NCBI GenBank assembly: GCA_034766995.1 | Contig: CM068322.1 | Span: forward strand, 34,398,439 to 34,462,438 | From: Acanthacorydalis orientalis | Lineage: Eukaryota > Arthropoda > Insecta > Megaloptera > Corydalidae | Direction of reading: 5' to 3' | Length of the DNA: 64,000 nucleotides | Shown here: positions 48,425-59,559 of the stretch, one piece after another | How positions within the stretch are numbered: the stretch's first letter is position 1 | Layout: every line of letters begins with the position of its first letter | Notes under the pieces: generated by a model | Database searches by the model: none | What the model was told of the DNA's origin: nothing | The model's input: only the letters and a program-made list of their open reading frames with translations | Position numbers and translations under genes: made by a program

Positions 48425-50678
48425 AGCTTATAATGAAATATAGTCAATAAAGTTTTATAAAATCAGAATTAAAAATGTTTATATATATATATAAACATGT
48501 GGAATGTATCATTCACAACTGATACACAAAATATATCATTAAAGAAGTAAATTTCGCTTTTTATTTCTAAGAACAGTTTTGGTTTTTGCTCACAAACAAG
48601 CTTTTACACATCGAACAAATCCCAAAAATGTTGAATAAACATTTCTGTTTGTTGTCTTTTTCTGATAAAAACTTTTTTGAGGTTTGTGCAGTGAGTTAAA
48701 AAATCATTTGAAAAGGTTCCAATGCTATATTCTAAGTTTTTCGTTTCATGTTTATATTAAAATTCAAAACCAATGATGTTATATGGCTCCAATCGATTTA
48801 CTTTTTAAAAAAAACTACAGAAATATCATATTTAGATTTATTTCATAAAATTTTATAATGAAAGAAATCCAATAAAACTGAAATGATAATCACACACACG
48901 AAACGAAACTATTTTCAAATCATTTGATTTCAAGATCAGAGAATTTAGTCGGTAAGAGGTCGTACCATTCCTTGTGCTTGGAGATTTCAGGCCTGTACCT
49001 CACATCATAACATATCTAGCTCCGGGCTATATTAATGTACATTTCTATCTGTTTTGAGTTATGATTCTCGTATCTAGCAGTGGGCTGGTTATCAATCAGA
49101 ACAAACAACTAAAAGCTTACAGGACCGGCACAGGCTCTGGATATAATTAGAGTCAAATTGTTTTGTCAGAATTCGTACAATAATAAAAATATTGTACCGG
49201 AAAATCTCATTCTTTTTTAGAAAAAGTATTGAATTTAATTAGATGAAAATTGTAGGTACGTAGGGTTAATATTTTGAGTCGTTGAGATAAAATACAAATG
49301 TAATTTTTATATCACATTAAGAATCGAACTTGTATTTATAAAAAAATAAGATTTAAATCATTCAAACGTTTTGATTACCATAAATGTTTTTTTTTTAAAA
49401 AAAATCTATCTACTCACAGAACACTAAAGTACTTTTTTTTCCCAATATAAAATTTTTTACAAATTTCTTTTGATTAATATTAAGTAAAATTTCGAAGAAA
49501 AAACATTTTTAGGACCTTAGAAAAAATATCATTTATAATAAATATACACAATATTTTCTATTAGAATGCTAGTAATGAAAGACGACAGTGTTTTGAATGA
49601 AAAAAAACGTTTTTTTGTGTCAAATTTGTCGAAATTAAAAAATATACACACAGATTAAAAAAAAGGGAATAAAAATCAAATTAATTATTCAATCAATTTG
49701 GAAATAATTAGAATATTTGTTCGTACTGGAGAGATTTTTAAAAATTATCAAGTAATTAATAAAGATACGAAAATACCAGTTCAGAAATAAAATAAAAATA
49801 AAAAAGTACATACCAGAAAGTTTCATTTCATTAAGGGATCAGTTAATTCAGTTTTCTCTCACTACAGTTTATTTATAAAAAAAATATCTGAAAATTTAGA
49901 AAAATAGTTATCAAAATTCTATCGTTTTTTTTTGCTGAATATATATAGTTCTTTTTTTGAATTTTTCTTACCTTTCAGAAATAGAAATTGATTAATTTAT
50001 TTCAACAGTGTGATGATAATAATTGTGATGTGTTTTTCAGAGATTTAGTTGTGATTCTGGTACGAAACAAAAACAGAAAAACTGAAAATAAAAATAAATA
50101 AAATATAAAATAAAAATTCAAATGTAAGGAAATCAAATTTTAGAAAACAAATATTATAAATTCGAATCTATTTTCTTATTCAAAAAATAATAATTTAGAT
50201 TAATTTTTTTCTATTCAATTTTAAATCTTTAAAGCACGGATTTTTAATGTTTTAGAATTTTTAAACATTGTTCAATTTAGCAACTGATATAAATAATTCA
50301 AGAGATAGAATAATTCGAAAAGAACATTTACTTTTTATTAATTTTAAGGAGTGAGGTGGTTAATTGTTTTCACCGCTAGGTTCCAATTATTATTAAAATA
50401 TTTCTAGAGACGATGTACACTAACACCCGACCAACTTTCTAAGAATTGAAATTAAAAAAGAAACAAATTGTGTAAAAAATATATAAAAAAAATAAGAAAA
50501 ATGTTACAAAAATAAAATAAACAAAGCACCGATTCCAGTTAAGGACCAGGAAAGATATTTTCACTACTATCTTTTTTTTAATTTTGAACGAAATATACAA
50601 ATATATTATCCAGCCAAAAATATATTCAATAAACTGAAATAATTTAAATATTTAATTTTTCTATATTTACTTTCTTAG

Positions 50679-50835
50679 AATCTCTGAAGCTATTGTTGAA
50701 TTGTTGTTTCCTACGATCCATTTCGATTTGAATCAACTTCAGATAAATGGCTTTAATTGGTTTGATCTACTTGAAGATGAAGCAAGTCAAAATCAAGCAC
50801 AGGAAGCAAGAATTCAAGAGTTGCATCAGCAGTGA
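50679..50835 (+). other. Candidate orphan terminal exon
   Basis: A TTTCTTAG acceptor opens a 51-codon frame (ISEAIVELLFPTIHFDL near its start; DLLEDEAS and IQELHQQ near its end) closed by TGA. An AATAAA overlaps the stop (50835-50840). The amino-acid make-up looks protein-like. Its phase (needs two bases from the previous exon) does not match the donor of the CUB gene at 44707, so no upstream partner is identified. It may be chance. Confidence 0.25.
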
Positions 50836-51432
50836 ATAAAAAATATCCAGGAAGATAAAATAAAAAAAACTGTTGTTTATTCTTTTTCCTTCCTCTCCGA
50901 ACACATTTAAGAATTTAACACGAATTAAATGTTTAAAAATAAATGTGTGTGTGTGAATTTAAGAATATACTGAAGAGGAGAATCAAATAATGAACGTTAT
51001 TAATCTTTATTGGAATTTCTATGAACGGATTTGCTGTTTTTGAATATCAGTTTAGGAAGTTGTGTCCTAGACAGGTGTACTCAGAATTTTAATTATTTAA
51101 AAAAAATGATAAAACTTTACTGAAGAGAGAACGATATTTTTTTGTATTTTTTGAATATATTTTTTAATCAAATTTTAAACTCTTACAGACTTTTCGAAGA
51201 ACAGCTTTGAAAGAAAGACCGACTTACGTTTAACGTGAAATGAAGAAAACGGAACATCACCAAGCAGTTCATACATATGCGTCGGACATGTCTTTATAAT
51301 AAATAATTAATTAATTATCGTTATGTAACAATGCTGAGACAGACGACATGTAAAAATGTTACGACGGCAATGTTTAGAAATCATTGAAGTCTCGGCTAGC
51401 AGATTCTCTGGTCGGCTCGAACGTCCGTTCTC

Positions 51433-54400
51433 TTATTTCCGACGTCCGAGAAACCGGATGTTGGTGAATATTGCGGACGCGGGTCGACGACGGTTGCAGA
51501 AGTTCACGGTCTTCGCGCGGTTCCCCTGGCGCGACTCGTGCAATGCGACAAGCAGCTGGAACACGTCCTCGCGACTCGGCTGGCACATGTACTTGTTGTC
51601 GGCCTCATATCTGCTATCGATCAGACTAATTATCAACAATATCATCCATGCTATTATTATTCTTATTATTAGTGGTAGTGGTGGTCGATCTAAGATCTAT
51701 TAAACGGTCTGGAAAGAGCCGAAGAACACTTCAAAGACAAAAAGTTAAACACTTCAAAGACAAAAAAGGTCATGAAACATGAAACCACGAGGGTGATTTG
51801 AAAAGTTCACGCCCTAACATACAAGTGGTGGTGATATTTTAAATATGTGTGGTGCATTATAAAGCGATATCTATCTTATACATAATCTCAAAGTATATAA
51901 TTAATGTGTCAAGCAGTTTGTTGCAGACATCAATTTAAATAAAGATCTTTTTGTGCCGTTGTTGAAACGGATAAAGTTGAACATCGTGCGGTGATAAAGT
52001 TTTTTATCGAAGAAGGCTTAACGCCAACATAAATCATCAATGAAATGAAAAATGTACTGGGTGAGGATGCAGCTTCGTACATAACCGCAGAGAAGTGGGC
52101 GGCTGAATTTAAATGTGACCGTGCAAGCTTAGAAGTTAACCCGCGTAGCGGACGTTCGAAAACCGCAACGACAGAAGAAATCATCCACAAACTGCTCGAC
52201 ATTGTCTTGATTGAATTGCTAAGATTGTGGGTGGCTCAGATCAACGCGTGTATCACATCCTCACTGAAGAATTAGGTATAAAAAAGGTGTCGATAAGATG
52301 GGTGCCGCGTTTTCTGACAATTGTCATAAACGCATTCGAGTACAAATTCCCGAAGAGTGTTTGTATCGATTTAAGAGGGATACGATTGATTTTATCTGAC
52401 GATTTGTGACTAAAGATGAGACTTGGATTCTCCATTACACTCCAGAGTCAACACAACAATCAAAGCAATGGAAACATAGTGATACTCCGCCACCGAAAAA
52501 GCAAAATCAGTTTTATCAGTTTTAGTCCTATCATATTGAAAAATAAAAGTAATTTAAAAACACAAGTCATATTCTTTTATAATTAGGCTGTGAACTTGTC
52601 AAATTACCCTCGTAATTCTTCAGTGATCTAGCAGAGAAAAAAGTAAGAACTCCCTTTCGAATATTCGTAAATAAAAAAAACACACACTTACGTTCTGGAC
52701 CGCGAGTTCTGTCTCTTCCACGGATACCTCCGATAATATCTCGAACGTTTCAACGGACTCCCGACAAACTCCACGTCTGTATCTTCCTCTGGTACATTGT
52801 AATCTTCAACATATACGATCGGATTGGGATGCTCCGACCAAGGGTCTTCGCGTAATGTCTGGACCAAGTATTGTGTCAACATTGCCAGTTTGCTCTCTCC
52901 TAAACTTGGATCTTCGTTGAGGGCGTTGTACCGGTCGGCGAATAGTTCTTCGACTGTCGATTAATAAAATCAGTTAAATCGATCGACCTCAGCTTTTAAA
53001 TACAGCGATCAGAATTTTTCTGCACGAATCCTGTGATTTCGTTTGTTCTACGACCGGACAGATCTTGAACCCGTTGACAGTTCAAGATCTACCCGAGGAT
53101 TCGTACAGGATGTGAAATAATTGGCGAGAGAGTAATCTATTTTCATGTGCTTTATAAAGAACATAAGTTTAAATCTGATCAATTAATACAACTATAATTA
53201 TTGTCTTATAAAATAAAACTGAGACGTAGAGTAAAACAGTGATCGATACAAGAGGCAACAAACAAATATTTCGTGTAGGAAGCACGGGCCATAAAGTCTC
53301 TCCCTTTTGATTTAACGATGATGGCATGGCCATTAAAATGGATAAAAACGATTACGTTTTCTATAAAAAAAACGTCATTTTTATATACAATAAAAGTTTA
53401 TTTCATATAAAGGAAAATAGATAAACTTACTGAAGATACTTGTTTTATAATCGAATTTATGACAAGTATTTTTAGAAGATAATTAAAAGAATAAAAAAAC
53501 AGATAATATAGGGAGGAAATATCAGATAAATTGAAAAGGAAAGGAATGAATGGATACTGAATAAGTGGATTGAGGAATGATAATAATTCTTCTAATTTAC
53601 AGATTGTTCAAGTGACTGCATGCATTTTTGGGTCAAAATTCTGAAATTGGAAGACAATACTAGAAAAAACGACGAAGTTCTATTTTCGTATGATTTTATA
53701 TGTTCGGAACGTTATTGAGATTCTGTTTTTTAATCTTATTATGCTTTTTCGAATTAGAAAAAATCGTATGGATCAAGACCTGGCCGTATTATAAAAGTTT
53801 TCGATCAAAATTATTAAATACTGACAGAAGTATCTGAACGTTTAGTACAAAATCAATGACGAATTTTCTATATTTTTCGGCGAAGTCTCAGATTCATTTG
53901 AAAGAAATTTCTGTGGAGTTCTCTGGTAAAATATCATGAAAGATGAACGGGATAGAGACTCCAAGCGTGACAGAAGATCACGGATTTATAATCGAAAATG
54001 CGGAAACAATTAGGTCGACAGGAAAATAATTACAGTTTTTTTCTGCATTCTAACCTTAAGTTTTTTCAATGAAATCGTCATTTCATCATGTTCATATTAA
54101 TATCATTTTAAGGTATATTTTTCGGTCTGTATTTTGATAACATCGACTTTGGTTTCATTATTAATTTTTCTTCAAATTGGGATATTGAATTAAAAATGAA
54201 AAAGAAGCAAATAAGTGGCCAGTAATCGATTATTGAAAATTTTTGATCAGACTTTATAGATTACGGCCTGAGTGAAAAATTCATTCGGGAGGGTTGTTAT
54301 CTAGATCTTAAAACGAATGGATAATCCTCTATGTACAAATGAATCGAACCGACAGGATGATTCTTCGAAAGGAAGTGTCGGTACGTCGACGAAAGTATCG

Positions 54401-54954
54401 AAAAGTGAAATTAAACAGAACCAGTGAATCGCCGTGTAAACAGTCGTACGAATCGAAGAAATCATGTTAAAATTGAAACGACGCCCTTATTGACTCAGCC
54501 CACGTCCCGTACACAAACGCACACACGTAGCTGAATAATAAATAAACGGAATTACACTTCGGGAACTTCTGAAATTACAAACGAAAACAAGCGATCGTTA
54601 ATAAAGTATTTATTGTACAACGAGACACCGGTTTGATGGAAGTGTCGACGCGGACCCACCGTCCCCCCTTCGTGTCGAATCGAATGTAGACTCCTTGCCG
54701 AACAGGAACGGAAATAGAATACGCGAAACCATATTCACGAGTGGACATTTATTTCGGGACTAATGATTTTTTTTCCGTCGTCTATTTTCGAACCGATGAT
54801 ATTCCGTTTCGAACAAACCTTTTTTTCTAACGTGCGTGCCGTTTTATCAGGCGATTTGTATCGATATGGTAATCGGGGACTGACTTTTTTTATATTCGTG
54901 CATATGTATTTGTTTCGATATAAAATTAGTGTTATTTAAAAATAGATATTAATC

Positions 54955-55020
<66 letters not shown>

Positions 55021-56303
55021 GGTCATCGATTTAATAAAATAATTTTTTTTTGTAAACCTATCCACGATATCCAATTACATTGACAGAACATTTTATTTTC
55101 TCAGATATCAAAACAGTCATATCTTCATTTGTTCGATAAAAGAAATATGTATTTAATTTAAAAAGTGTACAAAAGTTAAAGAACGGATGAAAATATTGAG
55201 TGTACAAATTAATTCGGTGCCATTTTTACAAGAAATCGATGTTTATGTAAAAATAAATCCAATCTTCAAAATATATCCTCATTATTTTGTACATTTTTGC
55301 TCTATTTTTCGGGTAATTGACGAATCTCTTGTCGAAACAAGGATGGCGGATTCGAATCGATGAAGTTGTAATGCATTTTCGAACCTCTTCCATCGTTTTA
55401 GCATTCTTTTGCATATTTTATACAAAAGCTGAACAAATCATGCATTCGGTAGAATTTTTTTTAACTGGAATCCTATGAGTTTATTTCAACTGCTTGGCCG
55501 AGATATATAACGGTTTTGAATGTTAAGATTGGCAATTTGAAATCCTGACTCGACGAGAAAATATTTTAACTTGAAACACAATTATGATTGATTCAATTTA
55601 AAGGCCCAGAATGATTTTTACAACTAATATCTTCGATTCCAGTTAATATGTCATTAATTATTGATTAGAGATAAAATTAAAAAATAACTGTGTTCATTTT
55701 TCATCCAAAGAGCTACAAATAATGCCTTAAATCGAAAATATTCAACAGATAATACAGGTCGATTTTATTGTTGCTTATGCACATTTATATATCAATTTTT
55801 CATCTTCAGAGCTTTAACATTAGTTGAGTCAGTGATGGGGGTGAGCATAAAACATTGCATCGTTCATACCTTCAGCCCTACTGTTGGTTTTTAAAAAAAC
55901 TTGAACGGTTTTGATTTTATTTCTTCTCCTATTATCGTATCAGAGGCACGAAAAATTACAATTAATTATTAATGTCGATTAACTGTTGCTCGAGCGCATT
56001 TAATTGACGATAATTATGATTGATTGAATATTTTTAAAAAGAAAAAAATCAGGTTTGTGCGAAGAAAAAGTATTCATTCCTGAAAGTGAATTTAGTCAGT
56101 GTTAGAACTGTATTGTTATAAAATCACATCGATTTATAAATGATTGATAAAAAGTACTGACGAAACGAAGCTCGCAAGAAACTAAACTGCTGACTGAACA
56201 CCCTGTCACAAGTTCAGATCTGGTCTTGTGACATATGTCATCTATTATTAAGAAAATAATTCTTTCACTAGTTTGAAAAATAAATGTTTAACAAGCCCGC
56301 ATC

Positions 56304-56344
<41 letters not shown>

Positions 56345-56871
56345 GATTTTTTTCTCTTTTATGAAAAACGTTTCAGTAATAGTTGACATATATTTCGAAT
56401 TCAAATAAAATATAATCGTATAAACAACTTTCACAATCTCAAAGACCTATCATTACTGAATATAACAATGGAACACGAGTTCAACGTATCCTATCGTTCC
56501 CTGTTCGTATACCAGGCACCAGTTAGCATTTTTTTCGTTCGGAACGTATTCAGTTTCGTTATTCAAACGTAGTTTAATATCAATAAACAATTACATGTTA
56601 TATGAAATGAGCCATTGAATAGGAACAATGCTGAAGCCATTCGATTGAATTGTTTGTTTATTAGTCAAAGGCGAATAGTTTGTTTGCTGTCCTCTGTTCC
56701 AGTCCATATCGTGTTAGATAACTATCCAATCTAAAATCTTTATGTAGATATTTATGTTTATCTACGTTTGTATCGAATTCATTTCCATATAGGGGTTTCA
56801 CGATAATTAAAAGCTATTTTTAAAGTCGACGTCAATTTTTTATTAGCAGAATCGATGTCGCCGACCAATTC

Positions 56872-56922
<51 letters not shown>

Positions 56923-59135
56923 TATGATTTACATATATTGCCTATTCGAAGCTCTATTCATGAAAATATTCATTCCAAACGAATATTCATTCCTAAACAA
57001 TGGAAGTGGTTCGAAAATGAATCACAACTTCATCGATTCAAATTCTCCATCATTATTTCGAGAAGAAATTCGTCAATTACCCGACAGGTAGATCAAAATT
57101 ATACAAAATGATAAGAACATATTTTGAGGAATGAAATGCATTCCATTTTCCATAAACGAACATTCATTTCTTATAAAGAAAGCATAGAAATAATTAGTAC
57201 TTATAATATTTGATAAAACAATGAATGATTTTTTAAACAAAAAAACTTTCTAGACAATTATATTTCAGGACGCAATCTTTCATCGATCAATAATTGTTTA
57301 TCTTAACAATTACAATACATAAATAATTCAAAACCTACAAATGATTGGGTGAAAATGTTTCAAAACGTGCCTGTAAAAATGAAAAACTTGTGGGCGTTCC
57401 GAAACACGCCAATCGTCAAAAATGTTTTCTTCAAAAATTACACAATTTGTTTCAATTTGAACGATACAGGCGTGAATGACCAAACTTTCGACTGTAACTT
57501 ATTTTTAGATTAATTAAACGTCTATTTTCAGAACACGTCGGTAAGTTTTCAGTACAATTGTCATAACAAATTGGGTTTATTCAATTTTATATTTATACAC
57601 GCACAAATATATATATATATATATACAAACAAGTATTATATATAAATTTATAATTGGTTTTTTTATTTAAAACTTTTCCTGGATCAAGAATACAAAATAT
57701 AAAAGTAAGTATAAAAAATATATCAACTGCTATCAGGCGATTGTATCGTACCCGTCAAGTAATGTCGTTTTCAATAAAACATGAACTCTTTTCCAGTAAC
57801 AATACACAAATATATAATTATCTGTATACGAAAATATATATTGATAAATGTCTTTCATGTCGAATGTCAGACATTAAATTATATTAGCAGCTCTCATACC
57901 CTGTTTTTTTACACAGTGTACGTTCTTTTCAATTCAATTATATCGATATACACTTTTTTTCATATCAAATGTAATTAAGTCATAAACCATTTATTTTTAT
58001 GTGTAATTCGGAAATATTATCGAGTGATTAATATACTATTAGTATATGCTATTAATATATCTATTTATTGTTATGATAAAGGTTTAAAATTTAATTATGA
58101 GCAGGTAATTTTTAAAGAAAAGTAATTATTACTTTTCCAGTTTAATTCAAAGCTTGTCTAATAAAGAAAATAAAGATCTCTGATAAAAAAATTATTATTT
58201 TAAAGAGTTATATATATATATATGATACAAGATGAGTCAAAAAATTGAGAAAAATATTTGTTCTATCATTAAATCAGATATCAACACAGAATATACTATA
58301 ATTGATCAGAATCTCACAGCCTCAAATGGTTTAATGTTTAAATATATCACTGTAAATTATTTACAGACTTAAACTAATTCTCCCGTTTACTAGTTGTATC
58401 AAAGACGTGGTTGCTGTGATCTGGAGTCTTGTACACAGAGGGGATGAAATCTACTGAGATTATTCGCAGAATGCAGTTAGTAGTACGATGAGAGGTGTTT
58501 GAGTCATGGTAAGATTTACTAGTGGATTGAATGGTTTTAAAAAATTATCCAGCCTCTGTCTGTGGAGAAGAACGTACTACAAGTATTTAAAATTATTGTT
58601 CTGTTTGTAAATTCACCAAAGGAGTACCTTCACCCTCACCCTCACCAATTGGTACCAGTTTTGGTAAATGTAAATTCTACAAATAACATTTTTATCTACT
58701 CATAAGTTACAAAAATGTCTCTGGCCAAAAATGTTCAGTAAATCATCCCTAATCATTTATAATTATTATTTGTTCGCTAAGGCACAGAAATTTTAAAATT
58801 GAAAGGAGTCAAAATCGAAAATCTTTTTTGATTCTAATTTCATCATCCTGTCGCAACCGGTCAAAATGTACGGCTACGACTTCAGAACGGACCTCCAGTT
58901 GGATTCACCGTCGTCGCAGATAATGTCTGTATGTGTCTATGAAGGCGGGTGTAATGCACGTACCTGAGTTGAGAGCGTCGCCGTCTTCGGCCGGAAACAG
59001 GCCGTTCGACGGCGTCAGTGGCGGCGCCACAGCGTGCACGACAGGAAGAGCTCCGCCGGAACAGGGCGTCGCGTTGTGAGCGATTGTCACCAGCGTCGTT
59101 AGCAAAGCAGTCACGAGCACGGCCACTGTGTTCAT
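51433..59135 (-). CDS. Neuropeptide precursor with RFL-amide C-terminus
   Basis: Three minus-strand exons join with matching phases: 59135-58964, 52953-52692, 51610-51433, giving 203 residues. MNTVAVLVTALLTTLVTIAHNA is a signal peptide, followed by a Pro/Ala-rich stretch. Residues 58-125 are acidic (SEHPNPIVYVEDYNVPEED). Basic cleavage sites follow: LKR (125-127), YYRR (130-133) and YPWKR (134-138). Cys154 and Cys183 could form a loop. The protein ends NRRR, PASAIFTNIRFLG, RRK, so trimming after Gly200 would give a 12-residue amide ending RFL-NH2. Insects are known to have RFLamide precursors, and this is my best assignment, from memory. The exon 3 acceptor is a NAGNAG site, so one extra residue is possible. 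An acceptor just upstream of the ATG implies a further 5' UTR exon. A dead mariner lies in intron 2. Confidence 0.72.
51787..52613 (+). mobile_element. Internally deleted mariner, dead transposase
   Basis: Inverted ends ACGAGGGTGATTTGAAAAGT and, read inverted, ACGAGGGTAATTTGACAAGT bound an 827-bp element. Between them, frames encode pieces of a mariner transposase: KVEHRAVIKFF, KWAAEFKCDRASLEVNPRSG, TATTEEIIHKLLDIVL, RVYHIL, RWVPRFLT, and TKDETWI followed by PPKK. Stops and frameshifts break it, and the catalytic C-terminal half is deleted. It lies inside intron 2 of the prohormone gene, on the opposite strand. Confidence 0.85.
54010..54208 (+). mobile_element. Mariner 5' fragment cut by a foldback repeat
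   Basis: Starts TTAGGTCGACAGGAAAATAA and reaches an ATG encoding MKKKQISG at about 54197, closely matching the copy at 46316-46129. It then stops abruptly at the start of foldback-family sequence, suggesting insertion of one into the other. Confidence 0.6.
55199..55627 (-). mobile_element. Mariner-like MITE, minus orientation
   Basis: Ends TGTACAAATTAATTCGGTGC and GATTTTTACAACTAATAT. The shared blocks GGATGGCGGATTCGAATCGA and TTAGCATTCTTTTGCATATT are present. The copy is slightly shortened inside. Confidence 0.65.
56855..57208 (+). mobile_element. Mariner-like MITE with transposase C-terminal relic
   Basis: An (AT)n array of about 43 bp lies near the left. Then comes a frame with SFNIY and, past the array, NGSGSKMNHNFIDSNSPSLF and REEIRQLPDR, the best preserved C-terminal transposase relic of the family in this window. 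The right part matches the TTCCATTTTCCATAAACGAA block. Confidence 0.55.
58438..58545 (+). mobile_element. Mariner transposase N-terminal scrap
   Basis: Frames encode MKSTEIIRRMQ and, after a frameshift, YDERCLSHGKIY, a stop, then WIEWF, which match the helix-turn-helix region of mariner transposases. Only about 110 bases remain. Confidence 0.5.
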
Positions 59136-59295
59136 TTCGTTCCGCACGTCCCGACGTCTCGAGTGCACACCTGTTGCAAACAGGACAACGTGTACATTTG
59201 TATCCACGGATTGAATGTACGCAGACGAAATTCACAAAGGCATACAAGAACATATACATAGTTGTTTATCGAAATGTACCCGGTTCGATTTTACT

Positions 59296-59510
59296 AGGTG
59301 TGCAGATTAATTCGGTGTCTCGCATCGAATCAATCATAACTATGCTTTAAATTCAAATATCTTCTCATCATTTCAGGATTTTAAAGTGCCAATTTTAAAT
59401 TTTAAAAACATATCTTGACCAAGCTGTTGCATAACTTCACAAAAAAGCACTGAACACGACAGGGTCCGAAAACCAACAATACTTTCAGAGAAGTAAATAC
59501 TGAAAAATCT
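59296..59510 (+). mobile_element. Mariner-like MITE left end
   Basis: TTACTAGGTGTGCAGATTAA and TTCGGTGTC begin a left end that follows the family for about 200 bp (through CACAAAAAAGCACTGAACAC), then breaks into foldback sequence. It lies just upstream of the prohormone's first coding exon. Confidence 0.6.
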
Positions 59511-59559
59511 TTTTTAAGATAAAAATAAAAGATTTTTCTTTACCCTCACACTCTGAAAA

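Larger units (their letters stand above)
45012..51432. other. Long AT-rich intergenic stretch
   Basis: A mariner left end sits at about 46085-46316. Foldback pieces lie at about 47090-47225, 48120-48260 and 48590-48725; (TA)n arrays at about 46896-46926 and 48378-48420. A GC-richer patch at 48950-49140 has no identifiable content. A candidate orphan terminal exon is at 50679-50835. The rest shows no gene. Confidence 0.45.
52954..58963 (-). other. Prohormone intron 1 with repeats
   Basis: A 6.0-kb intron. It holds a mariner end (54010-54208), a foldback piece (54215-54290), (TA)n arrays (about 54960-55013, 56307-56341, 56876-56918), mariner-like MITEs (55199-55627, about 56855-57208), a longer foldback region (about 55660-56110), a mariner transposase scrap (58438-58545) and a foldback piece (58690-58800). 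A GC-richer stretch at about 54400-54870 is not repeat-like and could be regulatory. Confidence 0.5.

Noticed and set aside
58905..59207. In-frame ATG at 59207 as start of the prohormone
   Set aside because: The added residues lack signal-peptide character, and a splice acceptor lies between this ATG and the one at 59135, which starts a proper signal peptide.
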